DNA from: Blastocatellia bacterium | Lineage (GTDB): Bacteria > Acidobacteriota > Blastocatellia > HR10 | Direction of reading: 5' to 3' | NCBI GenBank assembly: GCA_025055075.1 | Contig: JANWYV010000024.1 | Coordinates: forward strand, 1 to 64,000 | DNA length: 64,000 nt | Translations under genes and position numbers: made by a program | Notes under the pieces: model-generated | What the model was told of the DNA's origin: nothing | The model's input: only the letters and a program-made list of their open reading frames with translations | Database searches by the model: none | Part shown: one piece after another, positions 51,176 through 60,827 of the stretch | How the letters are laid out: each line of letters opens with the position of its first letter | Numbering within the stretch: the first letter of the stretch is position 1

Positions 51176-54100
51176 TCAGAAGATCAAGCGCACGCCGATT
51201 TGAGCTTGGAAGGGCGTGCCGGGGATATTGTCCTGGTTCAGGGTTCCATCGGGGAGTCGAAGTTGCCGGAACCGCGGATCCACAGGAGCTGGATTGCCCG
51301 TCGCGGGATCAATCCCCAAGCCGTAGATACGGCTCGATCCTCCGAAAGTAACATTGTCGAAATTGAAGAGGTTGAAAAACTCCACTGAGAGCTGCAGCTT
51401 CGCCGTCTCACTCCACAGGTTAAATCCCTTCAGGATGCGCAAATCTACGACGCGTACGGCTCGATCACGGAACGAGTTCCTCTTCATGAGCACGCCAGGA
51501 GCTGCCATCGGACGATCGTTGGTGGCGAAATCTTCATTCGTATCTCCACCCGTCAGTGGATTCAGCGGTCGCCCTGATTGCATCCGAACGATGCTCGAAG
51601 CTTCAAATCCGAAAGGCAGGCTCACGACCGTATTGAATGTGAAGAGATGACGAGCATCGAGCCGAGAGAAGTGAAATTCCGGTCGCAGGTCGTAGACATT
51701 GACGGTGTCCTCCTGGCCGGTCGCGCTGCGCTCATTATCGTCATCGGAGTAGTTCCACGAGAGAGTGTAGAAGGCATTGAATTGAACCCGCGAACGCCGC
51801 AGGTTCGCGCTGAAGGTGAATCCCCGATAGAGGGAACGAGCGGAGGATTCGCGCACCCAGACGGCACCGAGCGTCGGGATCGGTCGAGATTGAACGCGCG
51901 AGCGCAGGCCGAAGAAGGGGCGTCGGCTGAGGTCATTCGCCCGGATGATAGGAAGTGGCAGATTGTAATCGCGCGTGCGCTGCAGATTCACCGTGTTGAC
52001 GTAGCGGAAGTCAAGCCCGGTCGTGAAGCCCTGGAACAGCTCGTGCTCGATCCCCCCGCTCCATTGCACAGCGCGCGGATTCCGGTAATCATCGGCCCAT
52101 GTGATCACGTTCACCCCCGTGAAGGGATCCGGAGCCGGGATGCCCAAAGCGGCAGCGACGCGCTGCACATCCTGCGCCGAAATGATCGGCAGCTTGTCCA
52201 GCGTGAACTTATTCAGGTCAATGCCAATGGCGAGCAATTGCCGATAGACCGTTGTGTTCGGATTCCCCGCGGGAACTCGAAGCGGAAGCTGGATGGAGAG
52301 ATCACCCGGTGGCTGGCGGAAGTTGTTCATCGGCGCGGCCATCAGGAGCAAAGGCGTGCGCGCATAGTAGATCCCGAAGTTCGCCCGCACGACCGTCCGC
52401 GCTCGCCCGAAGGGATCCCAGGCGATCCCCATCCGCGGCATGATCTGATCGGTGTTGTCCGGGATATACGCCGGATCCACTTGGCCGAGCGGGAAGCGGA
52501 AGTTCCTCACCAAATTGTAGAGGGCCGTGTTATTCACTTCCGGCTCGGGATTGAATTGCCCTTCGTAGCGGAGCCCATAGTAAAGCGTGAGGTTCCGTCG
52601 CGCGCGCCAGCTGTCTTGGCCAAAGAAGGCGATCTCGTTACTCCGAGCCTCCAGCAGCAGGTTCCCAATCTGCCGGACATAGGTAACGCTCGGGTCATCG
52701 AAGCGATTGTCGTTCGGATCACCAGGGGTAAGCGAGAGGATCCGCAGGTGAGCGTCGGCATTCGTCCCCGCGAGATTGAACGTCCCTGTTTGATTGAAGC
52801 CGAAGAGTTGGTTCACGAAGACGTGATTCCACTCGAATCCGAATTTCAAGCTGTGCGATCCCACGTTCCACGTCAAGGCCTCGACGATCTGCAAGCGCCA
52901 ATCCGTCAGCGTCGTGGGCAGGAAGTTCCGCGTGCCGAAAGATCCGATGAAGGTATTCACGTTCGGAGCGAGTGTATTAGCTGTGCGCGGACGTTTCTCC
53001 CAGGAATATTGCGCGCGCAGCTCGTTGAGCAAGCGAGGGGTCAAGACGGAACTCAACTGGCCGACGACCGTGCTCGTTCGGTCTCCCTCCGTCCCATTGT
53101 TGCTGAGGGCGCGATTCGTGAAGGGGCTGAGTTGCTCACCCGTCGCGTTCGCATTCTCCGCCTTATTGTCGCTGAAGTTGTATCGCACGGCGAGTCGGTG
53201 ATTGGCACCGAATTGAGCGTCCGTCCGGATCAAGAAGGTGATGGCGTCGTTGGTCTGCGTGAAGGGGACCTCGAGGGATTTGTAGAAGTCATAGGCCTCC
53301 TGGTTCTGGGGCGTTCGCGCGATCCCGATGAGACGGGGGAAGAAGACCTGGCGCGGTGTTGAGAACTGCTGGTCCTCGATCGCACCGAAGAAGAAGAGCC
53401 GGTCGCGCTTGATCGGGCCTCCGATCGAACCTCCGAATTGGTGTTGCTTCGCCAACGAGAGCTGGCCAAAGGCGTCTTCGACCGTCAGCTCCTTGTGGCG
53501 GAGCAGGTAGAAAGCACTCCCATGCAGCTCATTCGTTCCCGTCTTCGTGATCGCGTTCACGAGCCCTCCGGTCGAGCGACCGAACTCCGCCGCATAGTTC
53601 GTCGTCACCACTTGAAATTCCGCAATGGCTTCCTGCGGAATCGTGAAGGCGCTGTTGGAGCGTTCGCCGCCGCGGATGCCTCCGAAGAACGGTTCGTTGT
53701 AATCGGCGCCATCAATGGAGATGTTGCTGTTGATCCCTCGCTGACCGGCGAAGGAGAGCTGACCGCGTTGTGGTTCGACTTGAACGGTGGGAGTAAGCTG
53801 GATGAAATCTTGGAATCGGCGTCCGTTGATTGGCAGATTGCGAATCGCGAGAGCATTGACGATGGCGCCAGATTCCGAGCGAGTGGTGTCCACACCGAGA
53901 CCCGCGGTGACCTCGACGATCTCCGCGAGAGTGCCCACCTTGAGCGTGAAGTTGACATCAACCGCGCGGCCCACATTGACCTCAATGCCCGTTCGCGTCT
54001 CCGTTTGAAAGCCCGATGCCTCCACGGTCACACTGTAGCGTCCCGCCGGTAGCAGCACAGCTCGATATTGACCGGCTTCATTTGTGAAGACCTCGCGTCG

Positions 54101-54295
54101 AAATCCCGTCGTGGTCTCCACGACGGTGATCTTCGCATTCGGTACGGCAGCGCCTTGCGGGTCCAGGACGAGGCCCACGATCTGTCCTGTGCTGGCCTGC
54201 GTTTGAGCTATTGCGGAAGTCACCGTGAGGCAGATCAAGAGAAAAGCCCCTATGGGGCCTGTCCAACGCCGGGTAATACGCGTCATGAGGTTCAT
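51176..54295 (-). CDS. Oar-like TonB-dependent outer membrane receptor
   Basis: About 1039 residues. Signal peptide (FLLICLTVTSAIAQ), an N-terminal carboxypeptidase-regulatory-like beta domain (QIVGLVLDPQGAAVPNAKITV, about 35-115), a plug domain (GLVNAITKTGTNELHGSAF) and a large beta-barrel ending in a terminal Phe strand (GVRLIF). This Oar-type architecture is greatly expanded in Acidobacteriota; substrates, often peptides or glycans, are unknown. The SD AAGGAGG is 3 bases from ATG 54301 but 9 from ATG 54295, so I use the latter. It is single, with its own terminator, and is separated from the MFS gene by a divergent gap. Confidence 0.92.
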   Translation of the reverse strand: MNLMTRITRRWTGPIGAFLLICLTVTSAIAQTQASTGQIVGLVLDPQGAAVPNAKITVVETTTGFRREVFTNEAGQYRAVLLPAGRYSVTVEASGFQTETRTGIEVNVGRAVDVNFTLKVGTLAEIVEVTAGLGVDTTRSESGAIVNALAIRNLPINGRRFQDFIQLTPTVQVEPQRGQLSFAGQRGINSNISIDGADYNEPFFGGIRGGERSNSAFTIPQEAIAEFQVVTTNYAAEFGRSTGGLVNAITKTGTNELHGSAFYLLRHKELTVEDAFGQLSLAKQHQFGGSIGGPIKRDRLFFFGAIEDQQFSTPRQVFFPRLIGIARTPQNQEAYDFYKSLEVPFTQTNDAITFLIRTDAQFGANHRLAVRYNFSDNKAENANATGEQLSPFTNRALSNNGTEGDRTSTVVGQLSSVLTPRLLNELRAQYSWEKRPRTANTLAPNVNTFIGSFGTRNFLPTTLTDWRLQIVEALTWNVGSHSLKFGFEWNHVFVNQLFGFNQTGTFNLAGTNADAHLRILSLTPGDPNDNRFDDPSVTYVRQIGNLLLEARSNEIAFFGQDSWRARRNLTLYYGLRYEGQFNPEPEVNNTALYNLVRNFRFPLGQVDPAYIPDNTDQIMPRMGIAWDPFGRARTVVRANFGIYYARTPLLLMAAPMNNFRQPPGDLSIQLPLRVPAGNPNTTVYRQLLAIGIDLNKFTLDKLPIISAQDVQRVAAALGIPAPDPFTGVNVITWADDYRNPRAVQWSGGIEHELFQGFTTGLDFRYVNTVNLQRTRDYNLPLPIIRANDLSRRPFFGLRSRVQSRPIPTLGAVWVRESSARSLYRGFTFSANLRRSRVQFNAFYTLSWNYSDDDNERSATGQEDTVNVYDLRPEFHFSRLDARHLFTFNTVVSLPFGFEASSIVRMQSGRPLNPLTGGDTNEDFATNDRPMAAPGVLMKRNSFRDRAVRVVDLRILKGFNLWSETAKLQLSVEFFNLFNFDNVTFGGSSRIYGLGIDPATGNPAPVDPRFRQLRLPDGTLNQDNIPGTPFQAQIGVRLIF

Positions 54296-54567
54296 GGTCA
54301 TCTTCCTCCTTAGCTCAGGATTTCACCACAGGATGGGTGCCCCCATGGTTGAAGAAGGATTCGGACATGAAAGTCCTACGCTCATCGTTATCTCACGCCC
54401 ATCTCGGACTAGGGAAGATTTTAGCCCGATCCGGATGCCGCTGCAAGTAAAATTTCCGTAAAGCGTCCACCGCTCGAAGGAAGCAGCGGTGGAAGGGGAC
54501 GCTTGACAGGAGAGAGACGCGCCCCCTACATTCCCAATGGGAATTCGCCGGAGGAGACCACGCAGAG

Positions 54568-55812
54568 GTGACCGTCGAAACAGGCGCACTGAGACCGCGC
54601 GGATTCAGGCATATCTTTCGCGCGCTCCGAAACCGCAATTATCGCCTTTTCTGGATGGGGTCTTTCTTCTCCAACGTTGGGACGTGGATGCAATCGGTCG
54701 CGCAGGGGTGGCTCGTGTTGCAACTCTCGAATTCGCCCTTCTGGCTCGGGTTCGTGGGGTTTGCCGGATCGCTTCCAGTCCTCGCTTTCTCGCTCGTCGG
54801 AGGAGTGGTCGCGGATCTCTTCGATCGGCGGCGGCTCTTGATCATGACGCAGACGGCGCTGATGGTTTTGGCCCTAGGATTGGGGATACTGACGGAGCTC
54901 CACGTGGTGACGGTCGGACAAATCGTCGTCATCGCGCTCTTGAGCGGTGTGATGACGGCGTTGACATTGCCGACCTATCAGGCGATTGTTCGCGATTTGG
55001 TTGAGCCCGAAGATCTGATGAACGCGATCGCGCTGAATTCCATCCAATTCAACCTCTCGCGGGTGATTGGTCCGACGCTCGCAGGATTCGCCGTCGGCGC
55101 GATCGGTGTAGCGGGATGTTTCTACCTCAATGCCGTGAGTTTCCTCGCCCTCATCTTTGCTCTGCGGCGCATGCAGCTGCCGCAGGCGCCTGGTCCTCCG
55201 AGGGTGAACTCCCTGTGGGAAGGATTTCTCGAGGGCATCGCTTACATCCGCGCGCAGGGCCAGGTCCTTCGTCTGCTCGCCATCGTCGCGGCGATCAGCC
55301 TCTTTGGTCTTCCGTATATCACGCTTCTACCCATTTTCGCTCGCGACGTCCTTCAGTGTGGAGCGACGGGCCTCGGATATTTGATGGCGGCCAGCGGATC
55401 CGGGGCCGTCCTCGGGGCTTTGGTGCTCGCTCGCCTGGGAGATTTTCGATCCAAAGGAACGCTCGCCGTTCTCGGCGGAATTACCTTCGGCCTTTCGACG
55501 TTTGGCTTTGCGCTCTCGCGCACTTTTGGGCTCTCGCTCTTCTTCCTCTTCGTGGATGGATGGGCGATGGTGAGCAGCGCGGCTGTCGTCAACACGCTGT
55601 TGCAAACGCACGTGCCCGGCCATATGCGCGGTCGCATCATGAGCCTGTACACGCTCTCGTTCATGGGATTGATGCCGGTTGGGAATCTCGTGATGGGATC
55701 GCTGGCAGAGTGGATCGGCGCTCCGCGGGCTTTAGCCATCGGGGGGCTTGTCATCGCCGCTTTCGTCAGTGGATTGGCCGCTTCCGCCCGCGACTTGTTG
55801 CGATTGCGCTAG
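54568..55812 (+). CDS. MFS transporter (MFS_3 / enterobactin-exporter-like)
   Basis: 414 residues with about twelve membrane helices. It has the SFFSNVGTWMQSVAQGWLVLQLSNSPFWLGFVG-like opening (positions 29-62, key W39, Q41 and Q46) and the A-type loop GGVVADLFDRRRLL after helix 2. It most likely exports small molecules; substrate unknown. The start is GTG 54568 after GGAGGAGACC. The stop overlaps the converging Hsp33 gene by 4 bases. It is transcribed divergently from the TonB receptor, so the two could work as uptake and efflux, but that is speculative. Confidence 0.88.
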   Translation: MTVETGALRPRGFRHIFRALRNRNYRLFWMGSFFSNVGTWMQSVAQGWLVLQLSNSPFWLGFVGFAGSLPVLAFSLVGGVVADLFDRRRLLIMTQTALMVLALGLGILTELHVVTVGQIVVIALLSGVMTALTLPTYQAIVRDLVEPEDLMNAIALNSIQFNLSRVIGPTLAGFAVGAIGVAGCFYLNAVSFLALIFALRRMQLPQAPGPPRVNSLWEGFLEGIAYIRAQGQVLRLLAIVAAISLFGLPYITLLPIFARDVLQCGATGLGYLMAASGSGAVLGALVLARLGDFRSKGTLAVLGGITFGLSTFGFALSRTFGLSLFFLFVDGWAMVSSAAVVNTLLQTHVPGHMRGRIMSLYTLSFMGLMPVGNLVMGSLAEWIGAPRALAIGGLVIAAFVSGLAASARDLLRLR

Positions 55813-56735
55813 GGAGTCGGATCGCCTGTGGGAAGCAATGCGCGCAGTTCCGTCGCGTCGAAGCAATACGTGGCGTTGCAGAAGTGACAAACCATCTCGG
55901 CCCCTCCATCCTCTTGGAGCATGGCACGCAGTTCCTTTGGATCCAAAGCCGCGAGAATACGGCGCGCTCGTTCCAGGGAGCACGTACACGCGAAGCGGAT
56001 CTCCTTCTCCTCGAGGATCTCAAAAGCATATTGGCCAAGCGCCGTTTGCAAGATCTCGCGCGGTCCCATTCCCCGGCGGATCATCTCCGTAACATAGGGA
56101 GCCGCGAGCACAGAGGCTTCGAGCTCTCGGAGGACATCATCCGAGGTGCCCGGGAACGTTTGGATGAGAAACCCTCCGGCAGCCTCAACGCGGAAGAACC
56201 GCTCTGCATCGGGGAGGACGAAAACACCTAGGGAAACAGCAGAGGGAATCTGCTCCGACTGTGTCAAGTAGTAGGCGACATCCTCGGCGATCTCTCCCGA
56301 GACGATGGGAACCGAGCCGCAATAGGGATCGCAGAAGAGACCCGTGCGATAATAATCGGCCTCGCGCAGAACGTAAAGCATCCCGCCGCCGATGATCCCG
56401 CGGACGTCGAATTTCTTTTTCTCGTTGAGCGGCAAATCGACCTGCGGATTCTTGGCGTATCCGCGGACGTTTCCGTGCGCATCGGCTTCGACGGTGATGC
56501 TGCCGATCGGACCCGTGCATTGCAGCAGGAGCGTCACCTTCTCCGTATCCTTCAACATGCTCCCTAAAAGCGCGCCCGCCGTCAAGGTGCGCCCGAGGGC
56601 TGCCGATACGGTTGGCGAAGTGCGATGCCGACGGCTCGCTTCATCCACGAGATTCGTCGTGATCGCCGCGACGCACCGAACCATGCCATCGCATGCTGTC
56701 GCTCGAACCAGCAGATCTTTCGATCGCTCCATCAT
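55809..56735 (-). CDS. hslO: Redox-regulated chaperone Hsp33
   Basis: 308 residues. It binds unfolding proteins after oxidation and zinc release. The zinc switch is intact: CTC at the start of the C-terminal domain and CHFC about 30 residues on (CxC...CxxC). The N-terminal core has ALGRTLTAGALLGSMLK and the GPIGSITVEADAHGNVRGYA sequence region. The frame opens at 56771, but ATG 56735 (or 56732) follows GAGGTG, and a TATAAT box just upstream (56754-56759) shows transcription starts after the longer frame's ATG. Confidence 0.93.
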   Translation of the reverse strand: MMERSKDLLVRATACDGMVRCVAAITTNLVDEASRRHRTSPTVSAALGRTLTAGALLGSMLKDTEKVTLLLQCTGPIGSITVEADAHGNVRGYAKNPQVDLPLNEKKKFDVRGIIGGGMLYVLREADYYRTGLFCDPYCGSVPIVSGEIAEDVAYYLTQSEQIPSAVSLGVFVLPDAERFFRVEAAGGFLIQTFPGTSDDVLRELEASVLAAPYVTEMIRRGMGPREILQTALGQYAFEILEEKEIRFACTCSLERARRILAALDPKELRAMLQEDGGAEMVCHFCNATYCFDATELRALLPTGDPTP

Positions 56736-56753
56736 GTGCACCTCGCACCGCCC

Positions 56754-56759
56754 ATTATA
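56754..56759 (-). promoter_or_regulatory. -10 box for hslO
   Basis: A perfect TATAAT on the minus strand 19 bases before ATG 56735, with no good -35. It rules out the ATG at 56771 as the main start. Confidence 0.5.
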
Positions 56760-56841
56760 GCACACGTCCATTCGTGCTCATTGAGGGAATGAGGGAATCT
56801 CTCTTGATGAGGAAGGGATGAGATCGCGCCCGATTGGGGGA

Positions 56842-56877
56842 GGGCGTAGGGAGAGCGTTGAATCTCTCCCTACGCCC
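56842..56877 (-). terminator. Perfect 14-bp hairpin after the second TonB-dependent receptor
   Basis: GGGCGTAGGGAGAG at 56842-56855 pairs with 56864-56877 across an 8-base loop. It starts 11 bases past the receptor stop codon at 56888. No T-tract follows, as for the other hairpins of this half. Confidence 0.75.
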
Positions 56878-56887
56878 AGGGCGCTCT

Positions 56888-59800
56888 TCAGAAGTTGTAC
56901 TTCAAGGCGAGTTGCATCTTTCGCGAGCTGCTGACGACGCTATCCCGCACCCGGCCGAAGACGGTACTGGTGACCACCGCCGTCGGGAATCCGAACGAGG
57001 GCGTATTGGTCGCGTTCTGAATCTCCAGACGGAATTGCAGGTTTTGTCGTTCGGTGACGCGGAACTGCTTCCCGATGGTGAGGTCGAGGTTGAAGAGTGA
57101 AGGACCGATGAAGAAGTTCCGCCCGGTGTTTCCGAGTCTCCCAGGAGCCGGGATCGAGAAGAGCCCGCGTTGTTGAGCGTCGAAGTAATAGTAGGTTCCC
57201 GCCTCCATGATCAAGCGCCCCATCTCTCGCGTGCACCCGTTGCAATCGGCCGGGGAGGAGACAACGTTGCTCAGCGTATTCGCGCCGGAATAGACGGTGA
57301 AGGGACGACCCGAATGCCAGCGCACGATGCCAGCGACCTGCCAGCCTCCGGCGATGTGGTTCAGCACGGGATGCCAGTTGGATCCCCAGCGCTGGCCCAA
57401 GCCGAAGGGGAGATCCCACGTCCAATAGCCTTGGAAGGAGTGGCGACGATCGAAGTCCGAGAGCGCGTAGTTCAATCGCCGATTGCGGAGATCGAAGGGC
57501 GTGCTCGAAGCCGCCTGTGCGGTTCCCGTCGCAGCCGTCGTGAAGGTTGGGTCGAAGGAGCGAGTGTCGAGCGACTTGGCAAAGGTGTAGCTGAACTGGA
57601 AGCTCAAGCCGCGGCTGAGCTGCCGCGAGATCTGCGCTTCGAAGGCGTGATAGGTCGAGAAGTCGTTGCTATCGAGCACGACGAGACCACCAGAGAACTG
57701 CGGGAAGGGGAAGAAGAAGAAGGGGCTGAAGCCGCTGGCGACAACCAGGGGTTGACCCGCTTCCGTGCGCGTCGCCAGAGAGGCCGCCAGGGCGCCCACG
57801 GAGTTCAAATTCAGCGTCGAAGTGAAGAGGCGTCGGAGCATTTGCGAGCCGGTCTCTCCCGTCCGTCGCCGCGAGTCTCTCTCCAACAAGCGGTTGATCA
57901 AGTCACTCTCTCCGCCAGCTTGCACGATGCGGAAGGCCTCCAGGAATCCATTCTGGAAGATCTCCGCCTGATTGATGTTGTAGGCACCGAGCAATCCCAC
58001 GCCACGACGTCCGATGTAGTTCAGCTCGAGCACGGTCTTCCACGCCAATTCGCGTTGAATGCTCAATCCCCACATGTTCGTCTTCGGCGAGCGCATGCTC
58101 GGATCCACGACGTGAATGCTCGCCGTTGAGAAAGGCGCCGGTTGCCGCAGTTGCGCAGGCGTCAGGCCAGCCGGAGGGGCCAGCACCGGCAACCCATCAC
58201 GGATGCGCCCGCCACGCTGTCCGAACTCTTGATTGATCACTGGCAGCGCGATTCCCGGCATCGTCGGGAAGATGAACGACGAGAAGAGGAAGGTCGGCAC
58301 GCGATCGTAAGCCAGACGATAGTTCGCTCGGATCGAAGTCTTCCCCGTGCCGAACGGATCCCAGGCGAAGCCGATCGTGGGACCGAAGTTGTTCCAGTCG
58401 TCGTCATACAGCTCCCCCTTCACCCAGCGGATCGTGTTGCTCGGAGGTGCACCCAGGACGACGGGACGGTCCGGACGCAGGATCCGATTGCGCGGATCGC
58501 TCGGCGAGAGCTTGATCTCCCAGCGCAGACCGAGATCGAGCGTCAGATTCGGGCGAATCTTCCACGTATCCTGCCAGTAGAAGTCGTATTCGGGATAGCG
58601 TGCATCGAAACTGAAGGTCGTCCCCGGCGGTCCGTACTGATCGTCGCTGATGGCGACAAAAGCTCGGCTGAGCGTCCCCACGCGTCCGAGCAAATCGTTG
58701 ATCGCCGCCTGCAGGCGAGGACGATCGAACGTGGTGTTGATATCCGCCGGGAGCCTGAAGGCGACGGGATCCACCGTGTTCACGGCCGTGCTCAGATCGG
58801 CCGAGAGACGCGTGTTCAGTCCGGCCACCGACGTCCGCCGATCAATGTGACGCTGATAGCGGAAGTTGATCCCAGTTTTGAACGTATGCGCCCCGCGAAC
58901 GTAGGTCAGGTTGTTCACTAGCTGATACGTCGTCAAGGCGCGCGCGTTGTAGAAGAAAGGATCCGTTCCCGGCAGCGGTGTTGTCACGTTGTTCAAGACG
59001 AACGGGGGCGTTTGTGGGTTCGGATCGGGATTGTTGAAGCTGAAAGTGAACCGGTTCATCCCGATGACGAACTCGTTCGTCAGGCGAGCCGTTGGCGTCC
59101 AGCGCCAGTTGATCGCCAGATTCCGCGGATCGCGCGTCGTGTCTACAAAGCGTGGGGTGTTGGGGAAGCGCGCCCATCCGCTGTTGGCGAAGTCGCCGAG
59201 CGTATCCTGACGCCCATGCGCCCATCGGCCGAAGAGCGTGTGTCGCTCGTTGAAGACGTGGTCGATCCGCAAGACGAAGTCTTCTTGCTCTTCCCGCTGA
59301 ATGGCCGACCACGTGAACCCGGCGACGTTCAAGCCATCGCCCACGGTGAAGTTGTTGGGCAGCGGGGTCATGTCGATCAAGCGCTTGATCACAGGATCAA
59401 GGCCGTAGCCAGCCGGATCGTTCGCCGCGATGTCGTAAACGCCAATGCTGAGCCCCGGCAGCGGATTCCCATTGAAATCCACGGAAGCGCCCGGGACGCC
59501 CGCCGGGAGATTCCGCCCACCTCGGACATAGCGGAAGAGCCCACGTCGCGCCTCGGCCGTATAGACGGTGCTGGTGATAGCACGGGTCTCGCGGGTGCGC
59601 AGGACCTGCAGGTTCGTGAAGAAGAAGGTCTTGTTGCGGACGATGGGACCGCCGAAGCTGAAGCCTGGGATGTGCTGGACGAATTGGCGCTTCGGTAAGC
59701 TATTGAGGTTGTTCTCGTACTCATTCGCGTGCAGGCGAGGCGTTTGGTAGAACCAAAAGAGCGTGCCGTGGAATTCATTCGTCCCCGAGCGCGTCACCAT

Positions 59801-60517
59801 CGTGACCTGTCCGCCGCTGTTGCGGCCGTATTCAGCCGTGAAATTACCCGTCAGAACGCGAAACTCGGCCAACATATCGGGATTCGCGCGCAGCGGCGAG
59901 AAGTTCGATCCTCCAGCGCTCGTCTCATTAATGTCAATGCCATCGAGCGTGAAGTTCCATGCGCGATCGCGCGAGCCATGCACGTGAACGCCACCTCCCG
60001 TATTCGCTCCCGAGACCACACCGGGTTGGAAGAGAACGAAGCTCAGGGGATTGCGCCCCCGAACGCCGACGATCGGTAGGTTCAGGATCGCTTGCTGGCT
60101 CACGAGGTTCCCAAAATTCCCAGAGGTGCTGGTCTGAACCAACTCAGCCGCTCCTGTGACTTCCACCGCTTCCGCGATTTGTCCCACTTCGAGCCTCACG
60201 TTGACGGTCATCGGCTGCCCGATCGTCAACACGTTCCCCATGGAGATGAACTTCTTGAATCCCTCTTTCTCCACCGTCACCGTGTAGGTTCCAATGGGGA
60301 TGGAGTCAAACACGTACGTCCCCGCCGACGTCGTTCGGGTCGTGTAGGAGACGCGCGTGGCTTCGTTGGTGATTGTGACGACGGCGTCAGGGACGACGGC
60401 TCCTGTGGGATCGGTCACCACACCGACGACTCGCGAGGTCGTCCCTTGGCCGAACGCCATTGTGAATCCAGAGACCACGAGCGCTAAACATGTCACGCCC
60501 ACAATGAGTCTTTTCAT
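56888..60517 (-). CDS. Large Oar-like TonB-dependent outer membrane receptor
   Basis: 1209 residues with the same layout as the receptor at 51.2-54.3 kb: signal peptide (LIVGVTCLALVVSGFTMAFG), carboxypeptidase-regulatory-like domain (RVVGVVTDPTGAVVPDAVVTI), plug (GQVTMVTRSGTNEFHGTLFWF) and a barrel ending LALKYNF. The two are distant paralogues rather than recent copies. The long RNA and terminator hairpin suggest a single-gene unit. ATG 60517 follows GGAGG by 6 bases. Substrate unknown; the sodium:solute symporters upstream on the same strand might continue uptake at the inner membrane. Confidence 0.92.
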   Translation of the reverse strand: MKRLIVGVTCLALVVSGFTMAFGQGTTSRVVGVVTDPTGAVVPDAVVTITNEATRVSYTTRTTSAGTYVFDSIPIGTYTVTVEKEGFKKFISMGNVLTIGQPMTVNVRLEVGQIAEAVEVTGAAELVQTSTSGNFGNLVSQQAILNLPIVGVRGRNPLSFVLFQPGVVSGANTGGGVHVHGSRDRAWNFTLDGIDINETSAGGSNFSPLRANPDMLAEFRVLTGNFTAEYGRNSGGQVTMVTRSGTNEFHGTLFWFYQTPRLHANEYENNLNSLPKRQFVQHIPGFSFGGPIVRNKTFFFTNLQVLRTRETRAITSTVYTAEARRGLFRYVRGGRNLPAGVPGASVDFNGNPLPGLSIGVYDIAANDPAGYGLDPVIKRLIDMTPLPNNFTVGDGLNVAGFTWSAIQREEQEDFVLRIDHVFNERHTLFGRWAHGRQDTLGDFANSGWARFPNTPRFVDTTRDPRNLAINWRWTPTARLTNEFVIGMNRFTFSFNNPDPNPQTPPFVLNNVTTPLPGTDPFFYNARALTTYQLVNNLTYVRGAHTFKTGINFRYQRHIDRRTSVAGLNTRLSADLSTAVNTVDPVAFRLPADINTTFDRPRLQAAINDLLGRVGTLSRAFVAISDDQYGPPGTTFSFDARYPEYDFYWQDTWKIRPNLTLDLGLRWEIKLSPSDPRNRILRPDRPVVLGAPPSNTIRWVKGELYDDDWNNFGPTIGFAWDPFGTGKTSIRANYRLAYDRVPTFLFSSFIFPTMPGIALPVINQEFGQRGGRIRDGLPVLAPPAGLTPAQLRQPAPFSTASIHVVDPSMRSPKTNMWGLSIQRELAWKTVLELNYIGRRGVGLLGAYNINQAEIFQNGFLEAFRIVQAGGESDLINRLLERDSRRRTGETGSQMLRRLFTSTLNLNSVGALAASLATRTEAGQPLVVASGFSPFFFFPFPQFSGGLVVLDSNDFSTYHAFEAQISRQLSRGLSFQFSYTFAKSLDTRSFDPTFTTAATGTAQAASSTPFDLRNRRLNYALSDFDRRHSFQGYWTWDLPFGLGQRWGSNWHPVLNHIAGGWQVAGIVRWHSGRPFTVYSGANTLSNVVSSPADCNGCTREMGRLIMEAGTYYYFDAQQRGLFSIPAPGRLGNTGRNFFIGPSLFNLDLTIGKQFRVTERQNLQFRLEIQNATNTPSFGFPTAVVTSTVFGRVRDSVVSSSRKMQLALKYNF

Positions 60518-60827
60518 AAGCTTCCTCCGGCGTTATCTTGCAGGGCCTCAGCACAGTGGCCGGGCCCTGAAATGTGTTAAAAATCACGCACACACGCGGT
60601 TCTCACCTTGAGAGCCGCTGCAGAATCCAGAAGCAATTTCCGTTCCACGGTGCGGATGAACTCGCGCTCCTGTTCAAGTTGCTCCATGAGAGATAGATAG
60701 CGTTGGGGAACCTTCTTCGCTTCGTCCCAAGGCCGAAGCCATGCTTCCAAAAATCTGGAAGAAATTTCCAAATCTTCGGAAACGAGCGGCTTCCTTTGCC
60801 GATTCTTATGGTGAGCATAACTTCTCC
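60518..60827. other. 310-base gap between the symporter and the TonB receptor
   Basis: It may hold the receptor promoter and a small reading frame (see 60603-60818). The A/T-rich segment near 60750-60790 contains repeated GGAAATTTC/TTTGGAA words. No tRNA or known RNA was recognised. Confidence 0.5.
60603..60818 (-). CDS. Possible small gene, perhaps frameshifted
   Basis: ATG 60818 follows GAGGAG by 6 bases, 9 bases after the symporter stop, which is a good translation start. But that frame (71 codons, Trp/Ser/Asn-rich) does not look like protein. The neighbouring frame over the same DNA does: VSEDLEISSRFLEAWLRP and SLMEQLEQEREFIRTVERK, a charged helical sequence ending at 60577, which lacks its own start. 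A single frameshift near 60790 would join the good start to the good frame. It could be an error, a decayed gene or a real short gene. Confidence 0.35.
   Translation of the reverse strand: MLTIRIGKGSRSFPKIWKFLPDFWKHGFGLGTKRRRFPNAIYLSWSNLNRSASSSAPWNGNCFWILQRLSR

Noticed and set aside
51578-53362. 594-codon open frame on the plus strand
   Set aside because: It is antisense to the TonB receptor gene, has an Arg/Glu/Val-rich composition typical of a shadow frame in GC-rich DNA, and has no ribosome site or family features.
57170-58921. Long plus-strand frames opposite the second TonB receptor
   Set aside because: Shadow frames of a strongly coding minus-strand gene; no domain or translation start signal.
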